DNA of 64,000 nucleotides from a virus: IMG/VR virus record IMGVR_UViG_3300027996_002186, positions 419,263 through 483,262 of that record; one strand, written 5' to 3'. The stretch's first letter is position 1. Every line of letters starts with the position of its first letter. Made by a program: the position numbers and the translations under genes. The notes beneath the pieces were generated by a model that was given only the letters and a program-made list of their open reading frames with translations, was not told the DNA's origin and ran no database searches. Shown here piece by piece: positions 35,340 to 44,473 of this stretch.

Positions 35340-36473
35340 TTATATATTATCTTTATATTCTGGTATATAATCTAATATATCTTCATCTAATATTTTGTCT
35401 ATTTTCAAATCACGATTAGTAGCAACACCTGGGTTTACTTCTTCCCAGCCTCTACCTATTAGCTTAGTTGTTCTATGTATTATCCTTTTATTAGAATACA
35501 TCTTAGCCTCTTTGTTAATAATGAATATTCCATTTTTACAATGTGATACAGCACTCTCGTAGTTCTCATATACCTTTTCTCCATCATAAGAAACACCACA
35601 ACAACTTATATCAACATTTCGTATCAAATCAATGAATGATTTTTTGTAAATACTTTCTCTAATCTCTGGTTTTTGTATCTCTTTAAGAGCATCACTAGCA
35701 TGTATCAAAATATTGGCCAAGCCAATTACCCGTCTCTTTTGCTCGCACCCAGGTGTGGTTTCTCGCGTCTTCAGAAGACCGCCCGCTGGTCTTATCAATT
35801 GTATTATTTTATCTTCTTTAACCCAACTATGTGGTTCGTTTATAATTTTTATATCTGTATATATGGATGATAAATCCTTTGGTGTTAAAGATTCCATATA
35901 TTTATACCCATTTTGTGTTAGTATATTCTCTACATAATCTAGTGAACCTGATCCTAATATTATATCAACATCGTGTATCTCTCTATCAGAAATACTATCC
36001 CTAACAGATCCTCCAAATATTCTGACTAATGAATTTATTGGGAATAATTCATCTGAATCAAATCCAATATATTCATTTATATTCTTTCTAACCTTATCAC
36101 CAAGTGTCACACCAAGAGACTTAATCTTTTGATTTCTATTCTCAGTTATATAATCATTGTATGATATTTTTACTGACTTAACTATTTCTTCAAATTTATC
36201 TGGGAAAGAAGATGATTTAATCTTCATAGTATATCCTATCCAAATACTTGGATTGAGTATGCTCTTGAAATTAGCACTAGCAAGTCTATTATCAACTCCA
36301 TCAGCACCAATCGATGTACTATCTCTATATTTAACAATATTGATATTAAATGGTATTAACTTAATAGATCTACTTTGTCTATTAAATGTTGGAGCAATTT
36401 CAGACTCGATGTGTCTGTGTACTATTCTTTTTATGGCACTATCGTTAATCGATAAGTCTTCTAATTTCGGCAT
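35340..36473 (-). CDS. Class II nucleotidyltransferase (CCA-adding/poly(A) polymerase head type)
   Basis: 377 aa. The nucleotidyltransferase core is FGGSVRD (153-159) followed by HDVDIILG (167-174) with metal ligands Asp168 and Asp170, as in CCA-adding enzymes and poly(A) polymerases. A later KIIQLIRPAG fits the same fold. About 145 residues precede the core, which is unlike bacterial CCA enzymes where the core is near the N-terminus. It may repair tRNA ends or tail RNA. The helical tRNA-binding body is short or divergent. Confidence 0.75.
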   Translation of the reverse strand: MPKLEDLSINDSAIKRIVHRHIESEIAPTFNRQSRSIKLIPFNINIVKYRDSTSIGADGVDNRLASANFKSILNPSIWIGYTMKIKSSSFPDKFEEIVKSVKISYNDYITENRNQKIKSLGVTLGDKVRKNINEYIGFDSDELFPINSLVRIFGGSVRDSISDREIHDVDIILGSGSLDYVENILTQNGYKYMESLTPKDLSSIYTDIKIINEPHSWVKEDKIIQLIRPAGGLLKTRETTPGCEQKRRVIGLANILIHASDALKEIQKPEIRESIYKKSFIDLIRNVDISCCGVSYDGEKVYENYESAVSHCKNGIFIINKEAKMYSNKRIIHRTTKLIGRGWEEVNPGVATNRDLKIDKILDEDILDYIPEYKDNI

Positions 36474-36714
36474 TTCTAATTTCTAATTTAAAGTGATATT
36501 CTATATTTCCAGGTATTTTTCGATAAAGAATTTTTAATAATTCTTCATCTGATACAAGACTTCTATTCACTTTATACTTTATAGTTCTCTTTTTCCGTTT
36601 GGTTAAAATAGATATAAGTAAATCCTTATCAGTTAGATTATAACCAATGATTTCCTTCGATCCTTTTTTCCTATTTAGAATCTCCTTTATCCTTGTCTTT
36701 GTGAATATATTCAT
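36445..36714 (-). CDS. Small basic protein upstream of the nucleotidyltransferase
   Basis: 89 aa, very basic (TKRKKRTIKYKVNRS), no recognised family. It overlaps the nucleotidyltransferase start by 29 bp and is probably coupled. Could be an RNA- or DNA-binding helper (inference only). Confidence 0.6.
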   Translation of the reverse strand: MNIFTKTRIKEILNRKKGSKEIIGYNLTDKDLLISILTKRKKRTIKYKVNRSLVSDEELLKILYRKIPGNIEYHFKLEIRNAEIRRLID

Positions 36715-36766
36715 TTAAACAAATATAGTGAAAAAAATCGAATGATAAAAGATTTTGATAAAATCA

Positions 36767-36778
36767 TTTTAATATATA
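36767..36778 (+). promoter_or_regulatory. TTTTAATATATA box upstream of the 36804 start
   Basis: TTTTAATATATA 25 bp before the ATG of the 559-aa leader protein, heading the plus-strand run to 41330. Confidence 0.55.
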
Positions 36779-36803
36779 AAGATATCAAATAAATAATAAA
36801 ATT

Positions 36804-38483
36804 ATGAAGTGGATAAAGGACCGAAATAAATTCTTAAAAGAAGCTAAACTTCGAGACGTTTTGTACCCTAGTCAATCAAAGGAAGTCGCTAGTTCTTGGA
36901 GTGAGAGATATCTTGATTATGAAGAAGTAGCTGCAACTGATAAAATAAAACAAGGTAAGTGGAAATTAGAAGAAGAAGATAAGTTAAAAGTACTTGGAGA
37001 GTTCTTCGATTGTAATATGAGTAATATATTTGAGTTATTTGAAAATTTACCAGATAAATTTAATGAGATTATTTCACAATCAATTGATTTTGATTTAATC
37101 AATAATCGAGATAAAGAAAAGTATAGTGTTATATTTAAGGAATTTGATATTAAAAAGCCTACGATAGACCAAATTGTTTTACTATTTGACAATGTTTTCA
37201 GAAAACTTTCTGTAAATGAAACAAACTCTTCTGAGATGATTCAGAAGGATGAGAATGGTAGACCAATGAGAGATGATAGTGGTAATATGATTAAAATACA
37301 GAAAGAACCGGGATCTCCTATATTCTCAACTAACTTAGTTAATATTAATTCATTTATATCTGATTATAATAGATGTTTTAGAAGTGATGAAGTACAAACA
37401 GATACATTTAATCAAAATGATATTCAAAATTTGAAAAGTTATGCTTCAGATCATTGTAATGATTACCAGGCTGATTTTGAGATATTTAATAGAGATATGT
37501 ACCTTTCTATATCACATAACCCAAAAGACATATTAAATATGTCAATATCTAAGTTTTATTCATCTTGTCAACATTTATACAATGGTGGATATAGAAGCCA
37601 GTTATTAGCTAATGTATTTGATCCTAATAGTATGCCAGCTTATTTAATATTTGATACTCCTTTATTTTGGAATGATAAAAAGATATCTGAATTTTTACCA
37701 TTGACAAGAATGATAATTAGAAATATCGAAACTTATGATGAGAGTGATGGTAAAGAGCCTCAAATATATTTTGATAGAGCTTATCCAGATAGGATGAAAG
37801 ATATCTTTGATGAAATTATAACAAAATATAGTGAGAATAAAAAAAGTGAGAATAATCCTAGGGACTATTACTATACACCAGATATTGATATCGAGACTGA
37901 TAAAGATATAAAAGAACCTTATATGGATAGAATTCGATTAAAACAGAGGCCTTATATAGGTATTAACACCAAAACACTTCACTTAAACAGAAATTATGAT
38001 TGGAGTAAAGTTAAAATAGCTCCAAATGCTAAGATTAAAGAATTGATAATTGAGACTGATGATATTCCAGAAAATATGTTAGATATTGATATTAAATTGG
38101 AGTGGGTAAAGTTCAAATATTTGAAAATTAATACATTGAAAAATTTCTCACATATTAAAACAAATGCTATTGCCTTTGATAAATGTAAATTTGATAACAA
38201 GGTATTAGAAGATATAAGTAAGATAAACAAAAATATAGATAAATTACAAATTGTTAGTTGTGATGCTAATAATTTGAATATTTCTGTTTTCGAAAATCTC
38301 GAAGAGTTACATATGATTTATACATTAGACTCATTAGAAGAATTAAAATCAACATTATCAAATTTAAAAAACATTAAAAAACTTGTTATATCAGGTGATT
38401 TATTAAGTGATAAAGAATCTAAAGCATTTGTTAATTCATTGAAATCTAGAATGAGAGTTGAAATAGTAGGACCAGTAATATGA
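36804..38483 (+). CDS. Large leader protein with LRR-like C-terminus
   Basis: 559 aa. A diverged leader (MKWIKDRNKFLKEAKL) precedes a long helical region. From about residue 400, repeated short leucine patterns appear (VKFKYLKINTLKNF, LEELHMIYTLDSLEEL, NIKKLVISGDLLS), which suggests leucine-rich repeats for protein binding. No enzyme motif. ATGA overlap with the next gene indicates coupling. Probably a morphogenetic or packaged protein. Confidence 0.73.
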   Translation: MKWIKDRNKFLKEAKLRDVLYPSQSKEVASSWSERYLDYEEVAATDKIKQGKWKLEEEDKLKVLGEFFDCNMSNIFELFENLPDKFNEIISQSIDFDLINNRDKEKYSVIFKEFDIKKPTIDQIVLLFDNVFRKLSVNETNSSEMIQKDENGRPMRDDSGNMIKIQKEPGSPIFSTNLVNINSFISDYNRCFRSDEVQTDTFNQNDIQNLKSYASDHCNDYQADFEIFNRDMYLSISHNPKDILNMSISKFYSSCQHLYNGGYRSQLLANVFDPNSMPAYLIFDTPLFWNDKKISEFLPLTRMIIRNIETYDESDGKEPQIYFDRAYPDRMKDIFDEIITKYSENKKSENNPRDYYYTPDIDIETDKDIKEPYMDRIRLKQRPYIGINTKTLHLNRNYDWSKVKIAPNAKIKELIIETDDIPENMLDIDIKLEWVKFKYLKINTLKNFSHIKTNAIAFDKCKFDNKVLEDISKINKNIDKLQIVSCDANNLNISVFENLEELHMIYTLDSLEELKSTLSNLKNIKKLVISGDLLSDKESKAFVNSLKSRMRVEIVGPVI

Positions 38484-40147
38484 GATATTTAAAACACATA
38501 AAAATATTTGAAGCTTTTAAATCTGATAAGTTATCTAAAACACTTGGATATATCGATTCGAAAAGAGACAAAGATGTCTTTTTAGATAAAATAAAAAGAA
38601 TATGTAATATAATTGATTTCCCTTATTCTGAATTATCAGATGAGTATTTTGAATATTTACCATTCAACTCAGCGCTCAAAAAGGCTGATACGATAAAAGA
38701 TGAACCTTGTGTAGCTACAAGTTCTGAAGAGTTCCCAGAATATGCTATTGCTGGAGAAGTTTGTAAGGAAGGTAAAATTAGAAGAAGATGGGGTAGTCGA
38801 ATTAGAGCTGTCTCTTGTCCTGTGTGTAATGGTACTGGTGTTAAGCCTAAACGAGGCGAGCCTAAGTTAGTTAAATTTTGGTTTAATAAAGATGGTAAAT
38901 ATATAGAAACTACTTGTGTGGATGGTATCATTAGAAATTATGGTGGTAGTTCTTCGGGGTCTGATATTCCATTACCACAAACATCATCTTCATATACGGT
39001 ATCTGGTGAAAAAATTTATCGATCAGGAGGAGCCCGAACTTTACAAACCGGACAATATATACATATAAAGATAAATGGTGAAGAGATGTATGCTTATATT
39101 CTTTCAGAAAGAAGAGATGTATATGCTATACAACCAAAGATGAATGGTGGTATTCCTAATAATACAAGTTCTAGGGTATGGAAAAAAATATCAAGTTATT
39201 CTTGGGATATTGGTGATGGTGATTTTGAATGGTTAATACCAGTTAGTCTTAATAATATGGATAATGATGATGCAGAACCAGAAGCTGATCCATATACTTG
39301 GAACACAGGACTCACTTTTAATTATAGGGGTATAAATTCGAATGGTAGGAATATTGAGCGTTTTATTAAAGATTCTCACTTTGCTATTGTTATGGATTTT
39401 GGGAAATTGAAAAAGTCTGAATTTCAAACTAGAACACACACCAAACATGGAAGAGAGGATAATAAAGTTGGAGCTTTATCTTTTATGAGTGATGATGAAA
39501 TTAAAAAAGAAAATATAGAAAGATATATTAAAAAATTAGCTTCTAGATTAGAAGTTGATGGTAAAGATGTAACTAACCTACCAAAGGTTATAAAAAGATT
39601 ATTAGGATATAGAAATTTAGTATATTTTTTAAGACAAGGACATACAGATCGTTATATATCTACAATTCTAAAAGGTTATATACTTTTATTAAAGAGTCCT
39701 GATGATCGTAAAGAAAGATATTTGAAAGAATTGAATGATAATATTAAATATTCTTTTAAGCAAAGCGTCGATAATAATAAGGATTTAACTAACATTCTAA
39801 AAGAGGTTAAGGATAGGTTAAAAAGAGAGGATAAGGAAGAATATATTGAAGTATTAGATCTTTTAAGTGAATTAAGTTTAGTCATTTATGATAAAATAAA
39901 TAGTTTTGAGCTTGAAACAATTGAAGATTTAGAAATTTTATATCAAAAGATAATGAGTATGAAGAATATTGTTAGATCTGATAGATATTCACTATCTAAA
40001 TTATCATATCATATGGATTACTCATTCAGACGTAGTTCTGATTATTCATATAGATACTTAACTGATAGATATTATATAGAACCTTCGAAGATGCCTAACT
40101 TAATAGAAGATATAAAAACAGCAATGCGAATAATTAAAAAAATGTAA
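38480..40147 (+). CDS. Large leader protein with CPVCNGTG knuckle
   Basis: 555 aa. Leader MRYLKHIKIFEAFKSDK. Near residue 113 is CPVCNGTG, a DnaJ-type CxxCxGxG knuckle, present as a single half. The middle has a Gly/Ser stretch and beta-type segment; the C-terminal third is a long helical bundle rich in Lys/Asp/Tyr. No overall family recognised. Coupled to the gene before it by a 4-bp ATGA overlap. Confidence 0.75.
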   Translation: MRYLKHIKIFEAFKSDKLSKTLGYIDSKRDKDVFLDKIKRICNIIDFPYSELSDEYFEYLPFNSALKKADTIKDEPCVATSSEEFPEYAIAGEVCKEGKIRRRWGSRIRAVSCPVCNGTGVKPKRGEPKLVKFWFNKDGKYIETTCVDGIIRNYGGSSSGSDIPLPQTSSSYTVSGEKIYRSGGARTLQTGQYIHIKINGEEMYAYILSERRDVYAIQPKMNGGIPNNTSSRVWKKISSYSWDIGDGDFEWLIPVSLNNMDNDDAEPEADPYTWNTGLTFNYRGINSNGRNIERFIKDSHFAIVMDFGKLKKSEFQTRTHTKHGREDNKVGALSFMSDDEIKKENIERYIKKLASRLEVDGKDVTNLPKVIKRLLGYRNLVYFLRQGHTDRYISTILKGYILLLKSPDDRKERYLKELNDNIKYSFKQSVDNNKDLTNILKEVKDRLKREDKEEYIEVLDLLSELSLVIYDKINSFELETIEDLEILYQKIMSMKNIVRSDRYSLSKLSYHMDYSFRRSSDYSYRYLTDRYYIEPSKMPNLIEDIKTAMRIIKKM

Positions 40148-40151
40148 AATT

Positions 40152-41120
40152 ATGGAAAGATACAACACAAACACAAAAGTAGCTAATTTTGGTGACTACT
40201 GTAATAACTTTGAAAAAGAAAAAGAAGAGTTGAAGAAAGTTAGAAGGTCTATTAAACCTAATACACCAGATACACAGAAGTATCCTAAGAACTCTAAATT
40301 AAAATTCAACAACATCACTAGAAAGATGGATGATTTGACACCAGACATCATTGATGATACATTAAAATCGATGGAAGAGGAAACAAACGAGGAATTTAAT
40401 TTAGGTATTAAAAGTGCTTGGAATAAATTAATGGGCAGAGATACTGATGAATATAAAATAACAAAATCTTTGATTGATATGATAAAATCCAACACCGAAA
40501 AATTCATACGCCGAAACGATTTGGATTCTATAAAGTATCAAAAAGCAACACAAGAAAACCCAGAGGGTATATTATCTGTTGAATTAAATACTGACAAAAC
40601 CTCACACCCACACACAGGAATTGAAAATAGTCCAGAATATAAACTTAAAAACTTTATTCAATTGGTAGTTAAGAATTTGGTTTCTATGGATGATGGTAAT
40701 GATGGTTTTGTGATTGAGATAATTAGCGAAGGGGAAAGATTGGATGTTGAAATAAGTAGTTCAAATATTGAAAAAATATGGAATGAATTAATGAAATCCA
40801 AAAATGAATTATTATCGACTCAAAAAATGAATATTGATAGTTCTCACCCATATTCTAAATTTAAAAGTAAATTGGGTATCAGAGAATCTAAAATAAAATC
40901 ATTTAATGAGTCATCTACTGACTTAGAGGTTTTGAATAAACTAAAACAACTACCAGCTTATGGTAAGTTAAAAGAAGATTTTAGAAAATCTATTCATGAG
41001 TTTACTAACGAAGTAGATTCATCTGCGGCTGATACTGGTTATGATGAAGGTGATAGTGACCACGATATGGCTTTTCACGAGGCTATACAAGAAGCAATCA
41101 ATGAATTAGTAGGTTGGTAA
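40152..41120 (+). CDS. Protein with internal leader-like motif near the C-terminus
   Basis: 322 aa. Starts MERYNTNTKVANFGDY, only loosely leader-like. Most of it is charged helix. Around residues 245-255 an internal leader-like SKIKSFNESS appears, followed by a compact 65-residue acidic helical tail. This repeats the arrangement of the 16183 gene. Same plus-strand run as 36804 and 38480. Function unknown. Confidence 0.7.
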   Translation: MERYNTNTKVANFGDYCNNFEKEKEELKKVRRSIKPNTPDTQKYPKNSKLKFNNITRKMDDLTPDIIDDTLKSMEEETNEEFNLGIKSAWNKLMGRDTDEYKITKSLIDMIKSNTEKFIRRNDLDSIKYQKATQENPEGILSVELNTDKTSHPHTGIENSPEYKLKNFIQLVVKNLVSMDDGNDGFVIEIISEGERLDVEISSSNIEKIWNELMKSKNELLSTQKMNIDSSHPYSKFKSKLGIRESKIKSFNESSTDLEVLNKLKQLPAYGKLKEDFRKSIHEFTNEVDSSAADTGYDEGDSDHDMAFHEAIQEAINELVGW

Positions 41121-41129
41121 AATAATATT

Positions 41130-41330
41130 ATGAAAAATAAGATAGTTTATACATTAGTTCTAGGAATATTAGTTCTATTGGGATTCATCGTAGTAGGTGA
41201 TTTTTTTGTTGCATTAAACGAAAATAGACCGGTTGATGATTCTGTAATTAATTTATTACAAGTAACAATAACAGGACTTATTGGTATAATTGGTACTTAT
41301 TTTGGTATGAAACACAAGAATGAAGAATAA
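41130..41330 (+). CDS. Small two-helix membrane protein (holin-like)
   Basis: 66 aa with two membrane segments (about 6-28 and 42-58) separated by a short charged turn, ending in a charged KHKNEE. Small size with two helices fits class II holins, but many phage membrane orphans look the same. It is far from the transglycosylase at 30892, which weakens a holin call. Last gene of its run. Confidence 0.6.
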   Translation: MKNKIVYTLVLGILVLLGFIVVGDFFVALNENRPVDDSVINLLQVTITGLIGIIGTYFGMKHKNEE

Positions 41331-41338
41331 AATTGTGG

Positions 41339-42802
41339 TTATTGACTTACCATCTTTATCACTTCTCCATTTGAATAATGATAAAGTAATAATCCCTCAG
41401 AATATTCATTAACTTCTTGTCCCATAAAATTTAATACTTTAATCAATTTCCTTTCTTTAATTTCATTATTTATTGTTATTATATCAAATGTTTTTGATAA
41501 ACCATTAAAATCAAACTGTGTTAATTTATAATAATTAACTCCTCTCTTTATACTCACATCAATATATTTATAACTTTTCGTCATTATTGAATTACCAGCA
41601 CCACTAAGAGTGTGTATAGTTTCCCAGTTATATCCATCAATTGATCTTTCTATATTATAATAATCATTATTTATTTCTGTGGCAGTTACCCATTTTAATA
41701 ACCCCTGTCGGCCGCTAGTACCGATTATCAATTCACCATTAAAAAAAACTAAGTCAATTGGTAATGGGGCTAAGTTACAACCACCTGATATATTATTAAG
41801 TATGTATTGATAATCACACTGGTCTCCAGCAAATCCATCAACAACTAAGAAGATACATTCACCAGCTGCTACATTGAAATTGCTAGAGGACCAACTAGAT
41901 CCTGGATTTGATGGACTCGGAGCAGATTCAATAAATGTTAGATTATTTGCAGTTCCGCTAAATATTGTCATCTGTAATCCATAGTTAGGAGACGGGTTAA
42001 CACAGTTTGTTATTCCACTAAAGTCTATGTTATAAACCCCTGCCAATGTTGTGCAGAAACTAAACCAAGAACTATTGTTAACCACATAAGGAACATCATC
42101 TCCCGGTGTGCATGTTGGACAAGTTGTTCCAATATTACCATCTAAATTTTCACCACCTGATATTAAATCTTCTGGTGTGTATCCGGTATTAGTACCGTTG
42201 TATGTTTGGCCACAAGAATCTATACCAGCTGATCCACTAGAAATATTATTAACCAAGGGACTAAAAACACCAATACAAAATTCTGTGTGTCTATCATTTG
42301 GTCCTCCACAATACAAATCAACGACTTGTACTAAGTATGTTGCTCCGATAGTAAGACTGGTGAGCATCGTGTTTTGTCCGGGATCCCCGTTATGTAAATA
42401 ATTATAAATTTCAGTACCACACACAGGTAAACACCCTAAGTTAGCATCATATATTCTAATATGTGGACTAACACAATTAGTGTAATTAATCTTATTAAAA
42501 GCGAATACTAGAGAATCGTTATTTGCTGTGAAACTATACCAAACAGAATGTTCAGTTGATCCTCCACCATAATTAGTATAACATTCACCAACTTGTAAAG
42601 TTGCGTCAAATGTTGTTCCTGTACAATTTAAACCAGCATCAATAACTAGTATTGATGCTGATGAACAATCATCATTCATAGGAGCAGCTTTAAGTTGTAT
42701 ATTAACAACTTTTTTATCAGGCATAAACCATTCTGTTGAATCATATTGAGAATATCCAATTGTTGATATCAACAGTATTAGTACTAATACTATTTTATTC
42801 AT
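41339..42802 (-). CDS. Secreted protein with T9SS type-A sorting domain
   Basis: 487 aa. Signal peptide about 1-19 (MNKIVLVLILLISTIGYSQ). Then comes a beta-rich domain beginning NDDCSSASILV with HSVWYSFTA, also found at the start of the 52926 protein, and a second Cys-rich beta domain. A late segment is typical of Bacteroidota exported proteins (VTATEINNDYYNIERSIDGYNW). The last 36 residues (452-487: VLNFMGQEVNE, then LLYHYSNGEVIKM) match the type-A T9SS C-terminal signal. It should cross the outer membrane through the host T9SS and be anchored or released at the surface. Single-gene unit with a TTTTAATATATA box. Confidence 0.87.
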   Translation of the reverse strand: MNKIVLVLILLISTIGYSQYDSTEWFMPDKKVVNIQLKAAPMNDDCSSASILVIDAGLNCTGTTFDATLQVGECYTNYGGGSTEHSVWYSFTANNDSLVFAFNKINYTNCVSPHIRIYDANLGCLPVCGTEIYNYLHNGDPGQNTMLTSLTIGATYLVQVVDLYCGGPNDRHTEFCIGVFSPLVNNISSGSAGIDSCGQTYNGTNTGYTPEDLISGGENLDGNIGTTCPTCTPGDDVPYVVNNSSWFSFCTTLAGVYNIDFSGITNCVNPSPNYGLQMTIFSGTANNLTFIESAPSPSNPGSSWSSSNFNVAAGECIFLVVDGFAGDQCDYQYILNNISGGCNLAPLPIDLVFFNGELIIGTSGRQGLLKWVTATEINNDYYNIERSIDGYNWETIHTLSGAGNSIMTKSYKYIDVSIKRGVNYYKLTQFDFNGLSKTFDIITINNEIKERKLIKVLNFMGQEVNEYSEGLLLYHYSNGEVIKMVSQ

Positions 42803-42835
42803 TTTTTATTATGTTTAATTTGTAGTTATGTACCT

Positions 42836-42847
42836 TATATATTAAAA
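42836..42847 (-). promoter_or_regulatory. TTTTAATATATA box upstream of the T9SS gene
   Basis: Minus-strand TTTTAATATATA, 33 bp before the ATG at 42802. It lies in the divergent spacer shared with the 42885 leader gene, which has its own box 21 bp further on. Confidence 0.5.
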
Positions 42848-42868
42848 ATATACAATTGTTATATGAGG

Positions 42869-42880
42869 TTTTAATATATA
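42869..42880 (+). promoter_or_regulatory. TTTTAATATATA box very close to the 42885 start
   Basis: Perfect TTTTAATATATA only 4 bp before the ATG of a leader gene. If this is a -10 element the transcript would be leaderless or start inside the coding region, so either the box acts differently here or translation starts later. Confidence 0.4.
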
Positions 42881-42884
42881 AGTT

Positions 42885-43436
42885 ATGAAATTTTTAAAAA
42901 AATATAAATTTTTTGAATTAAAAACAAGTACATATTTATCAGCTGCTGATAAGCTAGAAGGATTACATCCAACAAGAGCTAAGAATATTAGGAAATATGT
43001 AGATGATCAACAAAGAGTTGATGTTGATTATCTTGACCCAAGACCATTTCATATAAATAATGATATCTATTATATCACCGGTATTACCAAAGATGAATAT
43101 GGGGTTGGATCATTACCAGAAGGTGAGTTAGTATTTAGAATCGATGTTGAGTTTAAATCATCAACCACAAGTGACGAAAGAATTGAGATGATTATATTTA
43201 ACAATGAGAAATTTATCAAGGATGATATAGAATTAGATGGATCACCAATCAATAGGGTAAACCTTAAATTTAAAAGACTAATAGGTACTGAACATGAACA
43301 AGAACAAGAAAGAACATTATCCAGAAGATTCTTTTTTGAAACTAGAAAAGAAGCAAGAGCCTTTCTTTCTATTATAGAAAGTGAATTGGGTATTAAAATG
43401 CTTATTAAAATAAATCAAATATATAAAACTAACTAA
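42885..43436 (+). CDS. Leader protein MKFLKKYKFFELK
   Basis: 183 aa. Leader MKFLKKYKFFELKTSTY, then AADKLEGLHPTRAKNIRKYV, a helix pattern seen at the start of many small phage proteins, and a beta-rich part with a final helix (FFETRKEARAFLSIIESEL). No enzymatic motif. Function unknown. Confidence 0.74.
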   Translation: MKFLKKYKFFELKTSTYLSAADKLEGLHPTRAKNIRKYVDDQQRVDVDYLDPRPFHINNDIYYITGITKDEYGVGSLPEGELVFRIDVEFKSSTTSDERIEMIIFNNEKFIKDDIELDGSPINRVNLKFKRLIGTEHEQEQERTLSRRFFFETRKEARAFLSIIESELGIKMLIKINQIYKTN

Positions 43437-43443
43437 GTTTACG

Positions 43444-43668
43444 TTATTGATTCTTCAATTTAACAATTTCTCTTTTAATAGAAAAAATTTCAGAATATTT
43501 TTCTTTTTTGAAATCCACCATTAATGAATCGGTGTCAAGTTTACCTTTGTGATAATCTCTATTACGATCATACAAAGCAAAATGATATTCAGGAATACTT
43601 TTTCTAATCTTATTAATCTTCTTTGTTAGAAGACATATCTTGTATGCTTTTACAATCTCATTTTTCAT
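43444..43668 (-). CDS. Small basic helical protein
   Basis: 74 aa, Lys-rich and helical, no recognised family. It is convergent with the leader gene at 42885, 7 bp apart. Probably real because it fills the gap cleanly; function unknown. Confidence 0.58.
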   Translation of the reverse strand: MKNEIVKAYKICLLTKKINKIRKSIPEYHFALYDRNRDYHKGKLDTDSLMVDFKKEKYSEIFSIKREIVKLKNQ

Positions 43669-43730
43669 ATTGAGTATATATAATATTTTAATCTAAGGTT
43701 TTAAGTATGTTTATCAAAATTCAAAACAAT

Positions 43731-43776
43731 TATACAAATATAAGTATAAATATACAAATATACAAATATACAAATA
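43731..43776 (+). repeat. Tandem TATACAAA-type repeat abutting a start codon
   Basis: Several copies of an 8-bp unit (TATACAAA/TATACAAAT) run directly into the ATG at 43777. It is an AT-rich slippage-prone tract that replaces any ordinary ribosome-binding region. Confidence 0.7.
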
Positions 43777-44055
43777 ATGGAATCGGATTATATAATAGAT
43801 TTTAAAAGACTTAATGAATTAACTTCACATGAAAATGACAACCCATCATCAAATCAGGGAGGGTTTGGTGCGATGTACATCCACACAACTACTAGAAAAC
43901 TTATCAAAGAATATATGGAAATATACCAAGGTAGGTATAGCAGAAGTAGTGATGGGAAGAAAGTAGATGAGGTTATAGAAACTCTACACTTTAATCGAAT
44001 ACTTATATCAAAATCTGATATAAGAGATGGTAAAATAAAAGAAATATTAGAATGA
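43777..44055 (+). CDS. Small unknown protein
   Basis: 92 aa. It contains a Gly-rich turn (NQGGFGAMYIHTTTRKLIKEYM) and a charged C-terminus. No family recognised. First gene of a run of five very small plus-strand genes to 45272. Confidence 0.65.
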   Translation: MESDYIIDFKRLNELTSHENDNPSSNQGGFGAMYIHTTTRKLIKEYMEIYQGRYSRSSDGKKVDEVIETLHFNRILISKSDIRDGKIKEILE

Positions 44056-44078
44056 ACAAAGACAAAGAAATTTAATTT

Positions 44079-44234
44079 ATGGTAATGAGGAATTATAAAA
44101 AAATGTTATCAAACTTAGTAGCAAATATTGTTGCTTATGATAATTGGTCAGATGAATTTTCACGAAAGGAAATAAACAAACTTTATAAATTATTAATTGC
44201 AATCCGAACAGGAACTCCTGTTAAGAGAATCTAA
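44079..44234 (+). CDS. Very small unknown protein
   Basis: 51 aa from the ATG at 44079 (or 49 aa from 44085): a helical peptide (YKKMLSNLVANIVAYDNW) ending in a basic segment. It fills the gap between 44055 and 44252 in the same direction as its neighbours. No motif. Confidence 0.45.
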   Translation: MVMRNYKKMLSNLVANIVAYDNWSDEFSRKEINKLYKLLIAIRTGTPVKRI

Positions 44235-44251
44235 ATTAGAAGGTGTTTTAG

Positions 44252-44473
44252 ATGAGAATTAAACTAAAAGATATGCATGATAATATAACTTATAACGAAC
44301 AACACCAAGTAATTTATAAAGGTATTAATTTAGGAATAACAAGAGAAAATATAACAGACTATCAATTTCAAACCGGATTCGACCCAGTTGAAATGGTAGA
44401 AAATTTATACAAACAATCTTTACCAGTGGTTAGAGATAAAAAACTAAATCAAATATTAGATGAAGAAAATTAA
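44252..44473 (+). CDS. Small unknown protein
   Basis: 73 aa, mixed alpha/beta, no recognised motif. Its 3' end overlaps the next gene by 14 bp, consistent with co-translation. Confidence 0.6.
   Translation: MRIKLKDMHDNITYNEQHQVIYKGINLGITRENITDYQFQTGFDPVEMVENLYKQSLPVVRDKKLNQILDEEN

Noticed and set aside
41130-41330. Firm holin call
   Set aside because: Two membrane helices alone are not specific and the lysin-like gene is 10 kb away.
43731-43776. CRISPR-like repeat array
   Set aside because: Units are contiguous 8-bp AT repeats without spacers.
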